Shown here in pieces: positions 1-6,913 of a stretch of 13,963 nt of DNA. Source of the stretch: an uncultured Selenomonadales bacterium (GTDB lineage Bacteria; Bacillota; Negativicutes; Selenomonadales; Selenomonadaceae). The translations under genes were made by a program, and so were the position numbers. The notes below the pieces were generated by a model. The model was not told the origin of the DNA and made no database searches. It saw only the letters and a list, made by a program, of their open reading frames with translations. The DNA is taken from assembly GCA_947165405.1 (NCBI GenBank), contig CAMVAG010000031.1, forward strand, positions 1 to 13,963, given 5' to 3'. The first letter of the stretch is position 1. Every line of letters starts with the position of its first letter.

Positions 1-30
1 TCACGAGCCGCAAATCCAATCTTAAATTGT

Positions 31-63
31 AAAAGCGACGAGATAAAATTTCTCGCCGCTTTT
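31..63 (-). terminator. Rho-independent terminator of the kinase-rhodanese operon
   Basis: Read on the minus strand, a 12-base stem (52-63 with 31-42) closes around a 9-base A/T loop. One pair is a G-U wobble. The descending arm ends in UUUU and lies about 20 bases past the rhodanese stop codon. The A-run on the other strand means it could also act on plus-strand transcription. Nothing is recognisable in 1-30. Confidence 0.7.
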
Positions 64-64
64 T

Positions 65-89
65 AATTCCCCATTCCCAATTCCTAATT
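65..89 (-). repeat. Short member of the heptad (NNGGAAT) intergenic repeat family
   Basis: On the minus strand the units TTAGGAA, TTGGGAA and TGGGGAA run in tandem, matching the 7-base periodicity of the larger elements at 7362-7442 and 9436-9506. This copy has a single arm and no inverted partner. It overlaps the last two codons and the TAG stop of the rhodanese gene, so the repeat seems to have supplied that gene's end. Confidence 0.5.
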
Positions 90-797
90 GTTATCAACCG
101 CCGTGCCTTCGACGGGTCCCGTCCAATCGATAATGCCGCCCATTGTGTAGACGTTCGTGTAGCCGTTTTCGATTAAAACTTTTGCCGTCAGTCGCCCGCG
201 GTTGCCGTCGCCGCAGTAGGTGATAAGCGGCGCGTTTTTGTCGGGTATCTTCTCGAAATTTTCTGCTACGGCTGCTTCAAGCGGAAAGTGAATCGCTCCG
301 GGGATATGCCTCATCTCATAATCTTTCGGGAAACGACAATCCAAAAGTTTTGCGTCATGATTCTCCGCCAAAATTTTCATTGCCTCTTCTTGACTTATCG
401 ATTTGTAAGTTACGACTTCAGTGCCTTCGACCTCGCCGCTCCAATCGACAAGCCCGCCCATCTCGTAAACGTTTTTGTAGCCTTTATCGGCTAAAATTTG
501 TGCCGAATCTTCTGCGCGGCGACCAGTCCAGCAATAAATTATAATCGTCGCGTTTTTGTCGGGGATTTTGGCGAAGTCTCCTTTGCGCAAATTTTCAATC
601 GGCAACAAGACGGCTTTGGGGATATGTTTCTTGTCGTATTCGTCTTGAGTCCGAACATCAAGTAAAATCGCGTCGGGGTTTTCGTTCATCATCTTGACTG
701 CCTCGTCGTGTGTCAAGTGTTTGAAAGTATTTTTCTCGCCGCAGCCCGCGCAGATTGCAAGCATGAAAATCATCAGCACAGACAAAAATTTTTTCAT
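84..797 (-). CDS. Tandem rhodanese-domain lipoprotein
   Basis: A 237-residue predicted exported sulfurtransferase-like protein. The N-terminus (MKKFL, hydrophobic stretch, then C-A-G-C with the lipid-bearing cysteine at 19) is a lipoprotein signal. Two rhodanese domains follow, about residues 26-126 and 132-232. Each carries a CxxGxR-type active-site loop: C89-W-T-G-R-R and C195-G-D-G-N-R. The two halves clearly arose by duplication: both have KIPDKNA before the loop and a GGhhDWxGxVEGT-like end. Members of this fold move sulfane sulfur through the loop cysteine, but many are only binding or redox proteins, so the substrate is open. The ATG overlaps the stop of the upstream kinase gene (ATGA) and uses a GGAGG inside that gene, so translation is probably coupled. 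It should sit on the outer face of the cytoplasmic membrane or in the periplasm. Confidence 0.9.
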   Translation of the reverse strand: MKKFLSVLMIFMLAICAGCGEKNTFKHLTHDEAVKMMNENPDAILLDVRTQDEYDKKHIPKAVLLPIENLRKGDFAKIPDKNATIIIYCWTGRRAEDSAQILADKGYKNVYEMGGLVDWSGEVEGTEVVTYKSISQEEAMKILAENHDAKLLDCRFPKDYEMRHIPGAIHFPLEAAVAENFEKIPDKNAPLITYCGDGNRGRLTAKVLIENGYTNVYTMGGIIDWTGPVEGTAVDNN

Positions 798-3694
798 TTC
801 AAGACCTCCGTTAAAGTTTCAATCATCTTTTGCACGTCAAGCGGTTTGGCAATGTGGCTGTTCATGCCCGCCTCCTTAGCTGCCTGTATGTCTTCCGTGA
901 AGGCGTTCGCCGTCATTGCGATTATCGGAATGTGCGCCAGTTTCAAATTCGGAAGGGAACGAATTGCCTTCGTTGCCTCGTAGCCGTTCATGACCGGCAT
1001 TTGAACATCCATTAAAATCGCGTCGAAGTCGCCGGGCTTTGAAGCCGAAATTTTTTCGACGGCAACTTGTCCGTTCTCCGCCGTGTCCAAAGAAAATCCG
1101 AACTCTGTCAAAATCAGCGAGGCAATTTCGCGATTGACCTCGTTGTCCTCGACGAGAAGAAGTTTTATCTTGCTGAAATCAATTTCACGATTGGAATCTG
1201 TCGTTTCGACTTCGACCTCTTCGGGCTCGTCGACAATCGGGAAGTCAACGCGAACGATAAATTCCGTGCCTTTGCCGAGTTCGCTCTCAACGTCAATCGT
1301 GCCGCCCATAAGTTCGACGATACTTTTCGTGATTGACATGCCCAAGCCCGTGCCTTGAATGTTGCTGACGGAGCGGTCGCGTTCGTAGGCGGCGAAAACT
1401 TTTTTTGCAAATTCGGGCGTCATGCCCATGCCGGTATCCTTCACGCGCAATTCGTAAGAACCTCTTTCATCGTTGCCGCCGATTTGCCGCAAAGTCACGG
1501 TGACGGAGCCGCCTTCGGGCGTGAACTTGTAAGCGTTGCTGATTAAATTCAAGAGGACACGATTGAGGCGCGGCGTGTCGCACAGAACGGTTTTGTTCAT
1601 GACGTGATCGAATTTGACCGCGAACTTCAAGCCCTTGTTTTCCATTTGCGTCGCGAATAAATCTTTGACCTCGTTCAAAGCTTTGATGAGATTCGATTCT
1701 TGAGGGTCGAGTTCCATTTTGCCGGACTCAATGCGGCTCATGTCGAGGATGTCGTTTATCAAAGACAGCAAGTGATTGTTCGAGGCTTCTATCTTGTCGA
1801 GATAATCTTTTGTCCTCTGCGGAAGTCCCGGCTCCTTCTTGATAAGATTCGTGTAGCCGATAATCGCGTTCATTGGCGTGCGGATGTCGTGGCTCATGTT
1901 CGAGAGGAAAGTCGACTTCGCCTTGTTGGAACGTTCGGCTTGAACTTTTTCACGCTCCATATTTTTTTCGCGATTCATCATCAAGTTGTAAATGTTGAAC
2001 ATGATAAACAGCGCGATTGTTATCAAAATCATTTGCATGAGGTTGTGGCGCGTCAAAGAGTCGCTCACGATTTTCATTTGCCCTTGCAGATAATATTGCG
2101 AATCTGCTTTTTCTCTGTCGGAAGGCGGGATGCCGTGTTCGTTAAGCTCTTCGGTGTAATATTCGCGCAAGTTGCCCAAGACCGTTTGAGCGGCGTCGCT
2201 TGTTGCCTCGCGAACCCAAAGCATCGACGTGAAGAAAATTAAAAACAGCAGGGCTATCCAAGAGATTGTCGACTTGCCGAAACGTCGTTGCTCGTTGTCG
2301 CGCTGAAAAATATATCGGAAGAAAACGAAGCCGAGAATGCTCCAACAAATCAGAATCAAATAACTTTCGGTCGTCATTGCGCTGACTGTCCAGACGTTGG
2401 GCACCATGAAGTACAGGAAGAAAATCATCGAGACGACGCAGCCGATTGTTCCGGTGATTTGCGGAAGACTTTTGCCGACCGCCCGCGCAGTGATAATCGT
2501 GACAAGCGAGGTGTAAGTGTAATCGATCGTCGCGCCGATTGTGTTCACGTCGACAATCCAAGCAATCGCCGTTCGTCCGAGAAAAGGTATCGGCAAGCTT
2601 AACAACATGATAAACAGGACGGCGTTCGTGGGCGTATGATTTTCATTGAGCTTGCCGAACCACGCGGGAAGCAAATCGTCACGAGTCAAAGCGTAAATCA
2701 ATCGGCTCGCGGCGATATAATTTCCGACAAGACCGGTTATGACACCGCACACGCAAGTTACCGCCAAAATTATCAAGCCGGTGTCGCCCAAAAAGAAATG
2801 CACTGCGTGAAATGTAGGAAGCCCTTCCAGTCCTTCGTAGCTGTCGATGTCTTTAATATATTCAGTCCAATTCGCGCAACCTTGAGGCAAAGTCGAAACG
2901 GCAAGAAGCGTGAGGAATGTATAAGCCAGAGCCGCCGCCACGACCGCGCAAAATAAAATTGCAAAAGTTTTTTTGACGGAGAACTTGAAACCTTCCGCCG
3001 ATTGCGAAACGGATTCAAAGCCGACGAAAGCCCAAGGCGCAAGCACGACGATTCCGAAAACCGCCGCGAATGAATCTGTAGTATCGGGCGGCAAGGCGGG
3101 CTCAATGTCAAAAATATTCACGCCGCTTGACACGACCGCAGTGATACCGATTAAGATGCCGCCGAATAAAATTATCGCCGCGACAGTCTGAACCCAAGCC
3201 GCCAATTTGCCGCCGTACATGCAAACGGCTCCGAAAATCCACAGCGCGCCCAAGCTCAACAGAACTTCGCCGAACCAAATATCAAAGCCCGCGATTGTAT
3301 AATGAAAGCCGAATTGAAAAGTATCGCCCAAAAATTTTCTGAAGATAATCGGCAGGGCGGTTGCGTTCGCCCAAGTGATTGCGATATAAACCAAAATCAA
3401 AAACCACGAACTCAAGAAGCCGTGGTCATAGCCGAGAGTTTTTTTTGCGTAGGAATAAGTGCCGCCGGCGTCGGGGTATTTGTTCATCATGAAGTGGTAA
3501 TTGTAGCCGATAATCAACATGATGATTCCGCCGACCGCCATGCCCAGTGCCGTGCCGAGCGGTCCGCCTATCGGCAAGAAAGTCGTGCCCGGCATGACGA
3601 ATGCGCCCCAGCCGACCGCGCAACCGAAGGACAATGCCCAAACGTTCAGCGGCGATAAATAAGGTTTAAGTTTTGTGTTTTCTGCAGTATCCAT
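794..3694 (-). CDS. APC-type permease fused to hybrid histidine kinase and receiver
   Basis: A 966-residue membrane sensor kinase. Residues about 10-465 form a 12-helix APC-superfamily domain, with the TM1 signature GWGAFVMPG (28-36) and the TM6-like GFESVSQSAEGF (225-236). Helix 13 (about 473-493), an extracytoplasmic stretch (495-550) and helix 14 (551-571) follow, then a charged linker. The kinase has the H-box SHDIRTP with phospho-acceptor H602, an N-box with N716/N720, D753-T-G-M-G and the lid glycines GTGLG (781-785). The receiver (about 844-966) has E849/D850, phospho-acceptor D896, T928 and K950. All catalytic residues are present. Transporter-coupled kinases are known (CbrA has a sodium-solute-symporter domain); here the module is APC. 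The ligand is probably an amino acid or amine, by family inference. No Hpt domain or output regulator is nearby, so the relay must continue elsewhere. The AAAGGAG site lies an unusually long 15 bases from the ATG. Confidence 0.9.
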   Translation of the reverse strand: MDTAENTKLKPYLSPLNVWALSFGCAVGWGAFVMPGTTFLPIGGPLGTALGMAVGGIIMLIIGYNYHFMMNKYPDAGGTYSYAKKTLGYDHGFLSSWFLILVYIAITWANATALPIIFRKFLGDTFQFGFHYTIAGFDIWFGEVLLSLGALWIFGAVCMYGGKLAAWVQTVAAIILFGGILIGITAVVSSGVNIFDIEPALPPDTTDSFAAVFGIVVLAPWAFVGFESVSQSAEGFKFSVKKTFAILFCAVVAAALAYTFLTLLAVSTLPQGCANWTEYIKDIDSYEGLEGLPTFHAVHFFLGDTGLIILAVTCVCGVITGLVGNYIAASRLIYALTRDDLLPAWFGKLNENHTPTNAVLFIMLLSLPIPFLGRTAIAWIVDVNTIGATIDYTYTSLVTIITARAVGKSLPQITGTIGCVVSMIFFLYFMVPNVWTVSAMTTESYLILICWSILGFVFFRYIFQRDNEQRRFGKSTISWIALLFLIFFTSMLWVREATSDAAQTVLGNLREYYTEELNEHGIPPSDREKADSQYYLQGQMKIVSDSLTRHNLMQMILITIALFIMFNIYNLMMNREKNMEREKVQAERSNKAKSTFLSNMSHDIRTPMNAIIGYTNLIKKEPGLPQRTKDYLDKIEASNNHLLSLINDILDMSRIESGKMELDPQESNLIKALNEVKDLFATQMENKGLKFAVKFDHVMNKTVLCDTPRLNRVLLNLISNAYKFTPEGGSVTVTLRQIGGNDERGSYELRVKDTGMGMTPEFAKKVFAAYERDRSVSNIQGTGLGMSITKSIVELMGGTIDVESELGKGTEFIVRVDFPIVDEPEEVEVETTDSNREIDFSKIKLLLVEDNEVNREIASLILTEFGFSLDTAENGQVAVEKISASKPGDFDAILMDVQMPVMNGYEATKAIRSLPNLKLAHIPIIAMTANAFTEDIQAAKEAGMNSHIAKPLDVQKMIETLTEVLK

Positions 3695-3732
3695 AAAGAG
3701 GGCACCGCTCTCCTTTAAATTATTTTCAAATA

Positions 3733-3760
3733 ATTATACACGAAACGCGGTTAAAGTAAA
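3733..3760 (-). promoter_or_regulatory. Sigma-70 type promoter for the permease-kinase operon
   Basis: On the minus strand TTTACT (3760-3755), a 16-base spacer and a perfect TATAAT (3738-3733) lie about 40 bases before the start codon. The -35 box matches consensus at four of six positions. Confidence 0.6.
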
Positions 3761-3773
3761 GTTGCCGCTCAAG

Positions 3774-3802
3774 TTGACGCTTGGGAAAATTTTTTGTATC
3801 CT
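3774..3802 (+). promoter_or_regulatory. Sigma-70 type promoter for the Uma2 gene
   Basis: TTGACG (3774-3779), a 17-base spacer and TATCCT (3797-3802). Transcription would start only some 15 bases before the start codon, giving a very short leader with AAAGGAGG at 3809-3816. It is divergent from, and 13 bases away from, the promoter of the kinase operon. Confidence 0.6.
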
Positions 3803-3824
3803 GCGATTAAAGGAGGCGATTGAT

Positions 3825-4406
3825 ATGTTGGCTTACGATACTCGCAACGACTATGAAATTATCGAGGGAGTAAAATTTATGTCACCAAGTCCGTTTAAGC
3901 GACACGGAAAAGTTGTCGGGCGGTTGATGTTTTCGATTGGCACATATGCTTTCATTAACAGACTCGGAGCGGCATTTGCAGATAACTTTGACGTTAATCT
4001 TCCCGACGGAAATGTTCTTCGTCCCGATTTTATTTTTATAAGTGCTGCGAACGATAAGATTGTCTTCGACAACGAGGACGAAAACTTTTACGGCGTGCCC
4101 GATATGGTTGCCGAAATTTTTTCCCGCTCGACGATGAAACGCGACATGACGATAAAAAAAGAAATTTACGAACGCAACGGCGTCAAAGAATATTGGATTA
4201 TCAATCCTTGGAGCGAGAGCATCGAGGTTTATCTTCTGCGCGACGGAAAATATTTTTTGGATAACGTTTATCAAAACTACAGCAAAGAAGAATTGGAAAA
4301 GCTCACCGACGAGGAGCGGGCGGAAGTTTCAACGGAAATCCCCGTGAAAGTTTTGGACGGCTTCTCGATTAAAATAAAAAATATTTTCGGTCGGTACTTT
4401 GAATAA
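3825..4406 (+). CDS. Uma2 family protein (DUF820, PD-(D/E)XK nuclease fold)
   Basis: A 193-residue protein of the widespread, poorly understood Uma2 family, which adopts the restriction-endonuclease fold. Visible family motifs are RPDFIF (P67-D68), VPDMVAEIFSRST (92-104, acidic residue E97), a following lysine-rich stretch (K105-K112) and GVKEYWIINP (119-128). The length suits the family. The start at 3825 is set by AAAGGAGG eight bases upstream; an in-frame ATG 50 codons earlier lies before the promoter and is not used here. It stands alone, with its own promoter and terminator and no methyltransferase or toxin/antitoxin partner in the window. Nuclease activity is inferred from the fold, and the biological role is not known. 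Confidence 0.88.
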   Translation: MLAYDTRNDYEIIEGVKFMSPSPFKRHGKVVGRLMFSIGTYAFINRLGAAFADNFDVNLPDGNVLRPDFIFISAANDKIVFDNEDENFYGVPDMVAEIFSRSTMKRDMTIKKEIYERNGVKEYWIINPWSESIEVYLLRDGKYFLDNVYQNYSKEELEKLTDEERAEVSTEIPVKVLDGFSIKIKNIFGRYFE

Positions 4407-4445
4407 AAAAACTCTCTGCAGAAAAATTTTGCAAAGAGTTTTTTT
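4406..4445 (+). terminator. Rho-independent terminator after the Uma2 gene
   Basis: A ten-base outer stem (AAAAAACTCT with AGAGTTTTTT), one mismatch and an inner TGCA/TGCA stem close around a 9-base loop, followed by a run of seven T. It begins inside the stop codon, so the gene has almost no 3' untranslated tail. Confidence 0.85.
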
Positions 4446-4500
4446 CATTATGACAGATGTAATTTCCGCCACCGATAAAATTTTAGAGGGCGCATAAACC

Positions 4501-4529
4501 TTGAAATGTAATCGTTCCTGTTGTATAAT
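4501..4529 (+). promoter_or_regulatory. Strong promoter of the fructose cluster
   Basis: TTGAAA (4501-4506), a 17-base spacer and a perfect TATAAT (4524-4529). The expected RNA start is near 4536. No FruR regulator gene is present in the window and no clear operator palindrome is visible around the promoter. Confidence 0.75.
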
Positions 4530-4570
4530 CGCGGTAAAATTTTCAATCAATTTATAAGGGGGAAACTTTG

Positions 4571-5479
4571 ATGATTTACACCGTAACTTTTAATCCCGCG
4601 ATTGATTACATCATTCGCCTCGATAAGCTCACGACCGGCGCGATTAACCGCGTGAATTACGAGCAGGTGCTCGGCGGCGGCAAGGGTGTCAACGTCTCAA
4701 TCGTGCTCGGCAATCTCGGTCATCAATCGACGGCAACGGGTTTTCTCGCGGGCTTCACGGGCGATGAAATTGTCCGCCAGCTCCGCGACTTCAACGCCGC
4801 AGACGATTTTGTCAAACTCGACGAGGGTTTCTCCCGCATTAACGTAAAAATCAAAGCCGACGTTGAAACCGAAATCAACGGTCAAGGTCCCAAAATCTCC
4901 GACGCCAAACGCGAGGAACTCTTCCAAAAACTCGGCAAGCTCGGCGAGGGCGATACGCTGATTCTTTCCGGCTCAATCCCCAACACACTCCCCGACGACA
5001 TGTACGAACAAACTCTTTCGCGGATTCAAGGCAAGGGAATTCGTTTCGTCGTCGACGCGGAAAAAGGTCTCCTCCTCAAAGTTTTGAAATTCAATCCGTG
5101 GCTTATCAAACCCAACAATCATGAACTCGGCGATATGTTCGGCGTCAAGCTCAAGACCGATGAAGAAATCGTAACCTATGCAAAGAAGCTCCAAGAAAAA
5201 GGCGCGCGCAATGTTTTGATTTCGATGGCGGGCGACGGTGCAATTTTCGTTCCCGAAGGCGGCGAAACATTCTTTAAATCTCCTGCTCCCAAAGGCAAGC
5301 TCGTCAATTCGGTCGGCGCGGGCGATTCGATGGTTGCCGGTTTTGTTGCGGGCTACATTGAAAGCAACGGCGATTATGAACGCGCATTCAAAATGGGTCT
5401 TTGCACGGGCTCGGCGTCTGCCTTCTCGGAAAATCTTGCGACTCGTCCCGAAGTCGAGGCTCTGCTTAAAACTATCTGA
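4571..5479 (+). CDS. fruK: 1-phosphofructokinase
   Basis: A 302-residue PfkB/ribokinase-family sugar kinase that phosphorylates fructose-1-phosphate to fructose-1,6-bisphosphate in the cytoplasm. Residues that show it are the N-terminal TFNPAIDY (6-13), the glycine-rich GGGKGVNVS (35-43) of PfkB signature 1, and NSVGAGDSMVAGF (246-258) of signature 2, with D252 the expected catalytic base. The length is typical. The start is placed at ATG 4571, eight bases after AAGGGGG; the TTG immediately before it is the less likely alternative. The 1-PFK call over the closely similar tagatose-6-phosphate kinase rests on the fructose PTS genes downstream. It is the first gene behind the promoter at 4501-4529. 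Confidence 0.93.
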   Translation: MIYTVTFNPAIDYIIRLDKLTTGAINRVNYEQVLGGGKGVNVSIVLGNLGHQSTATGFLAGFTGDEIVRQLRDFNAADDFVKLDEGFSRINVKIKADVETEINGQGPKISDAKREELFQKLGKLGEGDTLILSGSIPNTLPDDMYEQTLSRIQGKGIRFVVDAEKGLLLKVLKFNPWLIKPNNHELGDMFGVKLKTDEEIVTYAKKLQEKGARNVLISMAGDGAIFVPEGGETFFKSPAPKGKLVNSVGAGDSMVAGFVAGYIESNGDYERAFKMGLCTGSASAFSENLATRPEVEALLKTI

Positions 5480-5518
5480 TAACCTCCCTTGCCAAAATCG
5501 ACAAAGGCGGTGTTTTTT

Positions 5519-6403
5519 ATGGCAATGAAAATTACAAACTTTATCTCAAAAAAATCTATCGCGCTCAACGTGCACCCTGCCGATAAAAATGAAGCGATTG
5601 ACATGCTGGTCGATTTGCTCATGACGGCAGGCACAATCAAAGACAAAGCACTCGTCAAGCGTGATGTCCTGCGGCGTGAGGCTCAAGGCTCGACGGGCTT
5701 GGCAAACGGCTTGGCGACTCCGCACGCTCAAAACAATTCCGTCAAGAAGCCCTCAATCTCGATAATCACTGTGCCCGAAGGCGTCGAATTCAATTCACTC
5801 GACGGAAAACCTGCGCGGCTGTTGATGTTGTTCGCGGCACCCGAAAAAGCCGACGATACCGCAATGACAAACATGGGGCGGCTCGCGGTTTTGCTCATGG
5901 ATGACGAGTTCAAAGAAAATCTTATCAAGGCAAGTTCGCCCGCCGAAGTCATTAAGATTATCGACGACAAAGAGGCGGCTCGTGCCAAAAGCGAAACTCC
6001 CGAACCCGACGTTTCCGCCAACACAAAAATTATCGCGGTCACGGCTTGCCCGACGGGTATTTCCTCTTCGTTCATGGCTCGCGAATCCCTCAAGCAATGC
6101 GCGGAAAAATTGGGCTTAAATATTCGTGTTGAAGTTCACGGCGCGGCGGGCGTCTATCACGCGCTCACCGACGAGGAAATTAAAAATGCGGATGTCGTCA
6201 TTGTCGCGGCAAGCAAAAGAGTTCCGCTGGCTCGTTTCGACGGCAAGAAGATGATTCAAACGGCGGTCAACACCGGTATCCGCAAACCCGAACAACTTTT
6301 TAAACGCATCAAGGACGGACAAGCTCAAATCTTCCACGCCACCGAAGACGACGAAACTTTAGGCGAAAAACTCTTCAAGAAGATTAAAAGCATTTTCTCA
6401 TGA
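5519..6403 (+). CDS. Free-standing fructose-type PTS EIIA-EIIB protein
   Basis: A 294-residue soluble phosphotransferase protein with two domains and no membrane part. EIIA (about residues 5-150) has GLATPHA with phospho-acceptor H69. EIIB (about 170-270) has VTACPTG with phospho-acceptor C177 and ARFDGKK (238-244). It is a clear paralogue of the first 275 residues of FruA downstream: compare STGLANGLATPHA with TTGLGDGIATPHA. The FruA segment AHTFMAAESL after the EIIB cysteine is here SSSFMARESL, so partner recognition may differ. There is no HPr-like domain as in E. coli FruB. It could feed phosphate to the FruA EIIC, serve another EIIC, or act in regulation. The start at 5519 follows AAAGGCGG by eight bases; the gap from fruK is 39 bases, so co-transcription is expected. 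Confidence 0.88.
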   Translation: MAMKITNFISKKSIALNVHPADKNEAIDMLVDLLMTAGTIKDKALVKRDVLRREAQGSTGLANGLATPHAQNNSVKKPSISIITVPEGVEFNSLDGKPARLLMLFAAPEKADDTAMTNMGRLAVLLMDDEFKENLIKASSPAEVIKIIDDKEAARAKSETPEPDVSANTKIIAVTACPTGISSSFMARESLKQCAEKLGLNIRVEVHGAAGVYHALTDEEIKNADVVIVAASKRVPLARFDGKKMIQTAVNTGIRKPEQLFKRIKDGQAQIFHATEDDETLGEKLFKKIKSIFS

Positions 6404-6466
6404 ATTAAGGTCGGCTCGGAAATCGACTGTATGTTTTCTCTTTTCAATCAAGGAGGATTGATTGAT

Positions 6467-6504
6467 ATGATTAAAAATTTCGTCAAGGTCTTCGTTTTGG
6501 CGGC
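6467..6504 (+). repeat. Signal-peptide module, copy 1
   Basis: 38 bases from the start codon, identical to 6876-6913 and encoding MIKNFVKVFVLAA. Similarity extends upstream through the ribosome site (TTTTCAATCAAGGAGGATTG here against TTTTTAATCAAGGGGGATTG in copy 2) and fades after it. The mature regions are far more diverged. Confidence 0.85.
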
Positions 6505-6800
6505 GTTCCTCGTTATGTTTACGCAGAACATGGCTTCGGCGAGTATTACAGTCCGAATAGAAAATCAAACGGGAATAGACATCGTATCACTCAAGACGAC
6601 TTTTTTCAGTAATGGTGCAGGTCAATTTGAATTGCTTAAAAATGGTGAAGTCCTTAGAAACAATTTCGTCCTTCCGGTAAGTATGGGCTGACAATGATAA
6701 ATCAAAAACCATGCACCTTTATGCAACTTTTCAAAGTGGTGCGACTAAATACTTTGGCGGATTTCCTATCAATCAAGGTGCCAAGATAGTACTTCGTTAA
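6467..6800 (+). pseudogene. Small secreted protein gene broken by a frameshift
   Basis: The open frame from ATG 6467 (AGGAGG at 6451-6456) runs only to TGA 6689-6691, giving 74 residues. It has a signal peptide ending in ASA at residue 25. From about 6681 the +1 frame carries on as convincing protein to TAA 6798-6800. Its pieces MHLYATFQSGATKYFGG and FPINQGAKIVLR align with the end of the intact neighbour at 6876-7244 (FKFVFEDGSEAEWSG, FYLNGQTQVSVYV). A one-base gain (or two-base loss) between roughly 6670 and 6688 explains this; joined, the product would be about 110 residues against 122 for the neighbour. Decay, a sequencing error, or phase variation are all possible. No slippery run is seen at the site. 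Function is not recognised. Confidence 0.7.
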
Positions 6801-6875
6801 TGTTTCTTGGAGATTCCGAGTCGATTTTAAACAAGTTTAGTGGTTTCTTTTTTTAATCAAGGGGGATTGGTTACC

Positions 6876-6913
6876 ATGATTAAAAATTTCGTCAAGGTCT
6901 TCGTTTTGGCGGC
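6876..6913 (+). repeat. Signal-peptide module, copy 2
   Basis: 38 bases identical to 6467-6504, in direct orientation 409 bases downstream. The pair points to a tandem gene duplication in which the translation-initiation and export segment stayed constant. Confidence 0.85.

Noticed and set aside
1700..2242. 180-codon plus-strand open frame inside the permease-kinase gene
   Set aside because: It lies fully antisense to a gene with clear kinase motifs, has no ribosome site, and its composition (many His, Arg, Val) is typical of a shadow frame.
3675..3824. Upstream 50-codon extension of the Uma2 gene
   Set aside because: It begins before the promoter at 3774-3802 and lacks a ribosome site; 3825 has AAAGGAGG at ideal spacing and fits the family N-terminus.
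4450..4497. 15-codon micro-frame upstream of the fruK promoter
   Set aside because: It follows a terminator T-run directly, has no ribosome site, and lies before the promoter, so it cannot be a leader peptide of the fructose cluster.
4506..4520. Catabolite-repression (cre)-like sequence in the fruK promoter spacer
   Set aside because: The left half resembles the consensus but the right half lacks the matching inverted bases, so the palindrome fails.
5489..5518. TTG start ten codons before the EIIA-EIIB start
   Set aside because: No ribosome site precedes it, whereas ATG 5519 has AAAGGCGG eight bases upstream and matches the domain start.
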